Positions 6,262-11,101 of a stretch of DNA of 11,101 nt are shown piece by piece. The DNA lies in contig FR901069.1 of assembly GCA_000438295.1 (NCBI GenBank), positions 1 to 11,101 on the forward strand, given 5' to 3'. The notes below the pieces were generated by a model. It did no database searches, was not told the DNA's origin, and saw only the letters and a list, made by a program, of their open reading frames with translations. The translations under genes and the position numbers were made by a program. The number at the start of each line of letters is the position of its first letter. Position 1 is the first letter of the stretch. Source of the DNA: Clostridium sp. CAG:451. Its GTDB lineage: Bacteria > Bacillota_I > Bacilli_A > RF39 > UBA660.

Positions 6262-6813
6262 ATGAAAAAGGAGGATATAGTAAATGCTGCTAGAAGTCTA
6301 TTTACCGACTATGGATATAAAAAAGTATCAATGGAAGAGATAGCTTCTAAAGCATGTGTTACTAAAAAAACAATTTATAATTATTTTCATGATAAAGAAG
6401 AATTGTTTGAATACTTTATCAAAGAAGAATTGGAGAAAATGACAGAAGTTTTTGAAAAAAACTTAAAAGAAAAGAAATCTTTTTCGGAAAGAATAACAAA
6501 GGGACTAAAAGAAATATTAATTTTTAGAAAGAATAGTGATTTCATTAGAACCATTATGAAAGATATTAGTGGTAATACAAACTTCATAAGTCAATATGAT
6601 GAAGCAGTAATAAACTATTTAGAAGAAAAGATTAATATAGCTATTTCTAAAAAAGAAATAAAAAAGTGTGATAGTCATTTAGCAGCATTCATTATTTATA
6701 AAGTATGTTTTTCTATATTCTTTGAATATGATGAAAAGTTAGATGAAGATAGGGTAGTTAAAGAAGTAACTGCTATCTTAAAAGATGGTTTATTTGTAGA
6801 GGGGGAAAAATAA
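6262..6813 (+). CDS. TetR/AcrR-family transcriptional regulator
   Basis: 183 residues. ATG 6262 has GAGGTGA six bases upstream. Residues 4-48 form the TetR_N helix-turn-helix: IVNAARSLFTDYGYKKVSMEEIASKACVTKKTIYNYFHDKEELF, with the recognition helix around VTKKTIYNYF. The remaining, all-helical part is the ligand and dimer domain, too variable to predict a ligand. Family knowledge: these proteins usually repress their own gene and a neighbour until a small hydrophobic ligand binds. Here the gene is separated by a single base from a YhgE/Pip gene and sits behind a promoter overlapped by palindromes. The likely role is autorepression and control of that membrane protein. TetR-YhgE pairing is common in Bacillota. 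Confidence 0.93.
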   Translation: MKKEDIVNAARSLFTDYGYKKVSMEEIASKACVTKKTIYNYFHDKEELFEYFIKEELEKMTEVFEKNLKEKKSFSERITKGLKEILIFRKNSDFIRTIMKDISGNTNFISQYDEAVINYLEEKINIAISKKEIKKCDSHLAAFIIYKVCFSIFFEYDEKLDEDRVVKEVTAILKDGLFVEGEK

Positions 6814-6814
6814 A

Positions 6815-8830
6815 ATGAAAGATAAAAAGAAAAAAAGTTTATTTAATTATGTTATTTTATTAGCAGTATTAATAATTCCTTTTATGTATAGTTTCTTTTA
6901 TCTAAAGGCATATTGGAATCCATATGGAAAAGGTAATCTTGATAATTTACCGGTTGCTATTGTAAATGAAGATGAAGGAAAAAAAGGTAAAGAATTAGTT
7001 AATAGCTTAAAAGAAAAAAACACTTTAAAATTAAGTGTAGTAGATGAAGATAAGGCAAGTGATGGACTTACTAATCAAAAGTATTATGCTGTAATAACTA
7101 TTCCAAAAGATTTTACCAGTAGTTTAGAAAGTGCTAGTAGTAGTAAGAAAAAACATCCAACAATTACTTATTCACCAAATCAAAAGACTAATTATTTAGC
7201 AAGTCAAATAATTGATAAGGTAGTAACTACTGTAGAAGCTAATCTAGATAATACAGCTAATGCTACGATAATAGCTGGTCTTGCTAGTAGTTTAGAAAAA
7301 GTACCAAGTTCACTGGATACCGTAGTAGATGGTTTTAGCAAGTTAAGTGATGGTACTGATAAGTTAGTTGATGGTAGTAAAAGCGTTAGTGATGGAACCG
7401 ATACTTTAGCAAATGGTTATCAAGAGTTTCATCAAGGCTTAGAACAAGTAAGTGAAGGATCAAATACCTTTACTACTAACTTTAATGAACTAAATGAAGG
7501 ATTAAACAAGTTAAGTGCGGAAACATCAAAATTAGATGAGTTAAAGATGAGTGCTCCAATATTAACAACTAGTATTGCTAACTTGACACTTGGATCAAAC
7601 AATCTTACTACTAGTCTTAGTGCTTATGTAGAAGGTAGTAAAAAAATATCAACTTATGCAAATAGTGCTGCTAATACTATCGTTAGTATGCTAAGTAGTA
7701 GTTGTGAAGGAAGAGAAAAGTGTCTTGGAGATACAACTGGTGATATGACTAACTTATATAAGACAAGTGTTTTACTACTTACTAAGAATGAGAAAGGACT
7801 TAATAGTTTTGAAACTATTAGTTATGGTAGTGATGCTATAGTAGATGGTAATAACAAGATAAATGCTGGTTTAAATGAGTTAAATGAAAAAACTGTATCA
7901 CTAGAGACATTACCTAGTTCAATAGATGCCTTACAAACTGCCATAAATAGTGCTAAAATAGGTAGTGATAAATTGAAAGAAGGTAATGATACTCTTAATC
8001 AAGGAGTTAATAAATTATTAACTAATTCTGCTACCATTAAAAATGGTTTATTAACTTTATCATCTGGTTCTAAGACTTTAAATAATGGTTTAATAACACT
8101 AGATAATAGTGTTAAAGATGCTAAGAAGCAAATTAAGAGTAAGAAAGATGTAACAGAAGAAGAGGTATCCCCATTAAAAGATATAAGTAAATATAGTGAA
8201 AATGTCGTTAAAGTAGATAAAAAGGTTGTTAATGAAGTACCATCATATGGAACTGCCTTCTCACCATTCTTTATCTCTATCGCTTTATGGGTAGGAGCCT
8301 TAATGTTATACATTATCTTATACTTTGATAAAGAGAATAGATTTGAAAAATTATCTATTGATAATCCAAATCACTTAAAAAGAACATTCTATTATCATGT
8401 ACTTGGAACTATAGCTGGTATTATTTTAGCCTTCTTATTACAAGTATTATTAGATTTTGAAATTACATCTATTCCACTATATTACTTTTCAATAGTATTA
8501 ATTGCTAATACTTTTGTAGCTCTTATTGAATTTTTAATTCTAAACTTTAAAGATGTTGGTAAGTTTATTGCTTTAATTCTACTTGTTTTACAACTTGCTG
8601 CAGCAGGAGGAACTTTCCCAATTGAAACAGTAACTAAATCATTTAGATTTTTACATCCATTATTACCAATGACTTATACAATTGGTCTATTAAGAGAATC
8701 ATTAATGACAATTGAAGGAAGCTTATTAAGTAAGAACTTAATTATTGTTATTTCAATATGTTTAGGATTTGTAGTACTTAATCTTGTAAAAGACTTAAGA
8801 TATGAAAAAAATAGAAGAACTGGTAAGTAA
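6815..8830 (+). CDS. YhgE/Pip-family membrane protein (phage-infection-protein / EsaA-like)
   Basis: 671 residues, typical of the family. ATG 6815 starts one base after the regulator stop, with AGAGGGGGA eight bases upstream. One N-terminal membrane helix (about 10-30) is followed by the Pip_N signature LPVAIVNEDEGKKGKEL and YYAVITIPKDFTSSLES, then PNQKTNYLASQIIDKV. Residues about 160-450 are an extracellular region of repeated S-D-G-T-x-x-L-x-x-G heptad-like units predicted to form long coiled coils. The C-terminus has about five membrane helices (near 483-505, 525-547, 555-578, 583-603 and 643-661) resembling ABC-2 permeases. Family knowledge: Lactococcus Pip and Bacillus YueB are phage receptors, and EsaA/YueB belong to type VII secretion. 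No other type VII gene is seen here, so this is probably a stand-alone YhgE of unknown transport role under TetR control. Confidence 0.93.
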   Translation: MKDKKKKSLFNYVILLAVLIIPFMYSFFYLKAYWNPYGKGNLDNLPVAIVNEDEGKKGKELVNSLKEKNTLKLSVVDEDKASDGLTNQKYYAVITIPKDFTSSLESASSSKKKHPTITYSPNQKTNYLASQIIDKVVTTVEANLDNTANATIIAGLASSLEKVPSSLDTVVDGFSKLSDGTDKLVDGSKSVSDGTDTLANGYQEFHQGLEQVSEGSNTFTTNFNELNEGLNKLSAETSKLDELKMSAPILTTSIANLTLGSNNLTTSLSAYVEGSKKISTYANSAANTIVSMLSSSCEGREKCLGDTTGDMTNLYKTSVLLLTKNEKGLNSFETISYGSDAIVDGNNKINAGLNELNEKTVSLETLPSSIDALQTAINSAKIGSDKLKEGNDTLNQGVNKLLTNSATIKNGLLTLSSGSKTLNNGLITLDNSVKDAKKQIKSKKDVTEEEVSPLKDISKYSENVVKVDKKVVNEVPSYGTAFSPFFISIALWVGALMLYIILYFDKENRFEKLSIDNPNHLKRTFYYHVLGTIAGIILAFLLQVLLDFEITSIPLYYFSIVLIANTFVALIEFLILNFKDVGKFIALILLVLQLAAAGGTFPIETVTKSFRFLHPLLPMTYTIGLLRESLMTIEGSLLSKNLIIVISICLGFVVLNLVKDLRYEKNRRTGK

Positions 8831-8850
8831 TATCGGTTCTTTTTCTTTTC
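8811..8850 (+). terminator. Intrinsic terminator of the TetR-yhgE operon
   Basis: A 10-bp stem (8816-8825 with 8831-8840, two G-U pairs) encloses a 5-base loop, followed by TTTTCTTTTCC. The last codons and stop of yhgE form part of the stem and loop, a compact arrangement. Flanking A-T pairs can lengthen the stem by two or three. Confidence 0.75.
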
Positions 8851-8868
8851 CTTTTTCTCTAAATAGCT

Positions 8869-8874
8869 TATAAT
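8869..8874 (+). promoter_or_regulatory. Candidate -10 box of the thyX operon
   Basis: Perfect TATAAT, 35 bases upstream of ATG 8909. The -35 position falls in the T-rich tail of the preceding terminator (TTTTCC), so it is poor. A start of transcription near 8881 would leave a leader of about 28 bases carrying AAGGAG. Confidence 0.45.
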
Positions 8875-8908
8875 CAAATAAGAATTATATATTTAAGGAG
8901 AAAATTAA

Positions 8909-10321
8909 ATGAATGTTGTATTATTAGGATCAAACACAAAAGAAGAGATAGAAAACAATTTACGAATAGTAGCATCAGCTGGAGCTTTATCTAGAAGTGA
9001 AGGTACTGTTATGGATGTTTATGAAAGTAAAAATGATTATCAGAAAAATTTATGTCTTGCCAAGGCAGTAGTAGGGTATGGACATCGTTCAATATCAGAA
9101 CATGACTATCTAGTCTTTGCTTTAGAAGATGTAACACCAGTTATAGAACAAACCATAATTGAGTATAGATTAACATCATTTACTATTAAATCAAGAAGAA
9201 ATGTTGACTTTAGAAATGTTGGTTTTTATGTTCCTGATTTTAAAACAGTTAAAGGAGATAGATTAGATTCTAGAGAATTAAAACTAGATTATAATAATTA
9301 TATGAAAAGCTTATTTACTAAATATGGTGAATTAGTAGATGAAGGCTTACCAATAGAAGATTGCAGATATATCTTACCTTATTCTTATCATAGTAATATA
9401 ATTATGGGATGCGATGCTAATGAGCTTTTTAGGATTACCTCAGATTTACTATACGGAAAGATGGCTAAGATAGATGAAACTAAAGAGTTGGGTGCAAAAC
9501 TTGCTAATATGATGGGGGAAGCTTGTCCTTATTTAGTAAGTTCTTTAAAAAAAGAAGAAAATAAAGATTATTATAATGATCAATTTACTTATTTAGATAA
9601 GTTAGTAAAGCAAGAAGATAAATTACTTACTAAACCAAAATTAACTGATTATCTAGAAAGGGCTGATGATAAAGTACTTTGTAGTATTTTAATGAATCGT
9701 TATCAATTAAGTAGTGAAAAAGCTTCTAAAGTATTAGATGAATTAGTTAAGGAAGATAAAGATATTAAAAAGAAAATGTTTACTAGTCTTTTACGTAGTA
9801 AGAATCAAAGAGAATTAGAGCAAGTAGTGTATTCTTTTGAACTTCCTATATCATTAGCGGTACTTACTCATATATCAAGACATAGAATGCAATCTTTATT
9901 AGTACCTGATTTTGTTCCTCTTTGGAATATGGAAAACTATGTAATACCTAATAGTATTAAAGATAATCATGAAGAAGAGTATAAAGATATCTTTAAGAAG
10001 AATAATTTAAAAGTAGAAGAATATAAAGACAAAGGAATAAGAGATGAAGACTTAGTATATTTCTATTTATCCGGTAATGCTTGTAATATAACTACTACTA
10101 TGAATGCTAGAAACTTTGAGTGGATTACTAGAATGAGATGTTGTAATAAAGCTCAGTGGGAGATAAGAGAGTTAATGACTGATCTTAAAGACCAAGTAAA
10201 AGAGGTTAATCCCTTAATAGGAACTATGTTAGGAGCTAATTGTGAGGTAAATAATTATTGTCCTGAAGGAAAAGATAGTTGTAAGAATAGGGGCGTAGTA
10301 GTAAAACAAAAGATAAAGTAA
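8909..10321 (+). CDS. thyX: ThyX-like protein with two thymidylate-synthase-complementing domains
   Basis: 470 residues, about twice a normal ThyX (roughly 220-250). ATG 8909 has AAGGAG eight bases upstream. Domain 1 (about 1-215) has GHRSISEH (58-65), Q81, and EYRLTSFTIKSRR (85-97) where the family signature is RHRxxSxNExSxRY: the second Arg, both Ser (S90, S95) and the later Arg (R97) remain, while RH, NE and Tyr are lost. Domain 2 (about 290-455) has SRHRMQS (323-329), keeping RHRxxS but not NExSxRY, then FEWITRMRCCNKAQWEIREL (403-422), the family's R-x(6)-Q-x-E-I-R substrate block. A C-terminal Cys cluster (C436, C441, C448) follows. ThyX makes dTMP from dUMP with flavin and methylenetetrahydrofolate. 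Two-domain versions are known, but whether this one is catalytic is unclear. It is co-transcribed with the repeat protein 12 bases downstream. Confidence 0.88.
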   Translation: MNVVLLGSNTKEEIENNLRIVASAGALSRSEGTVMDVYESKNDYQKNLCLAKAVVGYGHRSISEHDYLVFALEDVTPVIEQTIIEYRLTSFTIKSRRNVDFRNVGFYVPDFKTVKGDRLDSRELKLDYNNYMKSLFTKYGELVDEGLPIEDCRYILPYSYHSNIIMGCDANELFRITSDLLYGKMAKIDETKELGAKLANMMGEACPYLVSSLKKEENKDYYNDQFTYLDKLVKQEDKLLTKPKLTDYLERADDKVLCSILMNRYQLSSEKASKVLDELVKEDKDIKKKMFTSLLRSKNQRELEQVVYSFELPISLAVLTHISRHRMQSLLVPDFVPLWNMENYVIPNSIKDNHEEEYKDIFKKNNLKVEEYKDKGIRDEDLVYFYLSGNACNITTTMNARNFEWITRMRCCNKAQWEIRELMTDLKDQVKEVNPLIGTMLGANCEVNNYCPEGKDSCKNRGVVVKQKIK

Positions 10322-10333
10322 AGGAGAAAGTTT

Positions 10334-11101
10334 ATGATAGAAGAATATAGTTTAAAACTATTATGTGATAAATATGGTATTTCAAAAGAAAATATTGTTA
10401 ATAAGAATAATAATATTTTATCTAAAGGTGAATATGAAGATATTGATAAAACACTAGACTATTTAATAAATGAATTAAAAGTTAATAAGAAAAATATAGA
10501 AAAGTGTCCTAGTATCTTATATAGAAATGTTGACGCTATAAAAGATAATATTGACTTTTTAAAACAAAAGGATGTTTCATTTTCATCAATAGAATCATGT
10601 TTACATGTTTTATCATCAGAGCCTGTTTCAAAAGAAAATATTGTTAACAAAAATAATAATATTTTATCTAAAGGTGAATATGAAGATATTGATAAAACAC
10701 TAGATTACTTAATAAATGAATTAAAAGTTAGTAAGACAAATATAGAAAAGTGTCCTAGTATCTTATATAGAAATGTTAATGCTATAAAAAATAATATTGA
10801 CTTTTTAAAACAAAAGGATGTGTCATTTTCATCAATAGAATCATGTTTACATGTCTTATCATCAGAACCTAATGATTTGAAAGATACGTACGATTATGTA
10901 GAAGAAAATTATGGAGTAGAATCTATTAATAGAAATACATCAGTTTTATCTTGTCCTAAAGATTTAGTAATTGCAGTTGAAGAGTTAGGGTTAAATAAAG
11001 ATTGGAATTTAGTGATAGCTTCCTGTATCAAATTTGGCTTTACAACTTTAGAAGAAGTTGAAGATATTGTTAATAGTATAGAATTTAAAAAATATCCTGA
11101 G
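10334..11101 (+). CDS. Helical-repeat protein resembling mTERF repeats (runs off window end)
   Basis: Open from ATG 10334, with AGGAG (10322-10326) seven bases upstream, to the last base: at least 256 codons, 3' end missing. It lies 12 bases after the thyX stop, so it is very likely in the same operon. The protein is built of units of about 35-40 residues with the pattern L-x-x-L-x-V-x-x-x-x-I-x-x-C-P-S-I-L, for example ELKVNKKNIEKCPSILYRNV, then FLKQKDVSFSSIESCLHVLS, later YVEENYGVESINRNTSVLSC and FGFTTLEEVEDIV. A leucine/valine helix, a short turn and a Pro-x-x-Leu pair per unit is how mTERF repeats look (organelle nucleic-acid-binding solenoids). I infer an alpha-solenoid, perhaps binding RNA, DNA or protein. 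There is no signal peptide or membrane segment. An 82-residue block is present twice in tandem. The mTERF link is by eye and could be convergence. Confidence 0.82.
   Translation, partial: MIEEYSLKLLCDKYGISKENIVNKNNNILSKGEYEDIDKTLDYLINELKVNKKNIEKCPSILYRNVDAIKDNIDFLKQKDVSFSSIESCLHVLSSEPVSKENIVNKNNNILSKGEYEDIDKTLDYLINELKVSKTNIEKCPSILYRNVNAIKNNIDFLKQKDVSFSSIESCLHVLSSEPNDLKDTYDYVEENYGVESINRNTSVLSCPKDLVIAVEELGLNKDWNLVIASCIKFGFTTLEEVEDIVNSIEFKKYPE
10381..10870 (+). repeat. In-frame tandem duplication, two copies of 246 bp
   Basis: 10381-10624 and 10627-10870 align without gaps at a fixed offset of 246 bases (82 codons) with about 12 mismatches, near 95% identity. Several changes are silent and a few alter residues (for example N to S, K to T, D to N). 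The unit spans roughly two structural repeats of the solenoid, so the duplication lengthens the protein without breaking its fold. It is far more similar than the other repeats in the same protein and is therefore recent. Confidence 0.95.

Noticed and set aside
7999..8313. 104-codon minus-strand ORF inside yhgE
   Set aside because: It is antisense to a strongly supported gene, has no start signals and is a shadow of its codon pattern. The other short ORFs opposite real genes (2388-2573, 6387-6587, 8674-8877, 10459-10650) were rejected for the same reason.
6815..8830. Part of a type VII secretion locus
   Set aside because: YhgE-type proteins resemble EsaA/YueB, but no WXG100, EssC or other ESX gene is present. 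The TetR-yhgE unit is bounded by its own promoter and terminator.

Overview
This is a very A+T-rich window. Its genes use AT-ending codons, stop with TAA or TAG, encode tryptophan with TGG and carry strong AGGAG-type ribosome binding sites. That fits a low-GC Bacillota genome, probably a host- or gut-associated Erysipelotrichia/RF39-like lineage with the standard bacterial code. The taxonomic call is inference from gene content (DUF285 surface repeats, YhgE/Pip, double ThyX-like protein), not from a marker gene.

Layout. 1-983 (+) is the 3' part of a BspA/DUF285-type surface protein gene, split by a one-base frameshift near 424-441. 1020-1613 (-) is a DedA-family membrane protein that converges on it over a shared hairpin. 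1717-2952 (+) is a membrane-anchored NodB-type polysaccharide deacetylase with its own promoter. About 2989-4153 is the wreck of an IS1595-family insertion sequence whose transposase is broken into at least six frame segments. 4137-5435 (-) is a two-gene unit: a frameshifted histidine phosphatase followed by an unrecognised 218-residue protein. About 5470-5980 holds no convincing gene. 6040-6128 (-) is tRNA-Leu(CAA) with an encoded CCA and a clear intrinsic terminator.

6186-8850 (+) is a self-contained TetR regulator / YhgE-Pip membrane protein operon. It has a good promoter and a compact array of palindromic half-sites just downstream of the predicted start of transcription, so autoregulation is likely. 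8909-11101 (+) is a second operon: a 470-residue protein with two ThyX-like domains, then, 12 bases later, an open-ended ORF of at least 256 codons made of helical repeats that look like eukaryotic mTERF repeats. This last ORF contains a recent 246-bp in-frame tandem duplication.

The window falls into two kinds of DNA. The left half (1-6000) is accessory and partly decaying: a surface protein, an IS relic, frameshifted genes and a gene-poor spacer. The right half (6040-11101) is intact and tightly packed. The most interesting material is at the right end: the duplicated-domain ThyX-like protein, whose signature motif is split between its halves, and the mTERF-like repeat protein joined to it.
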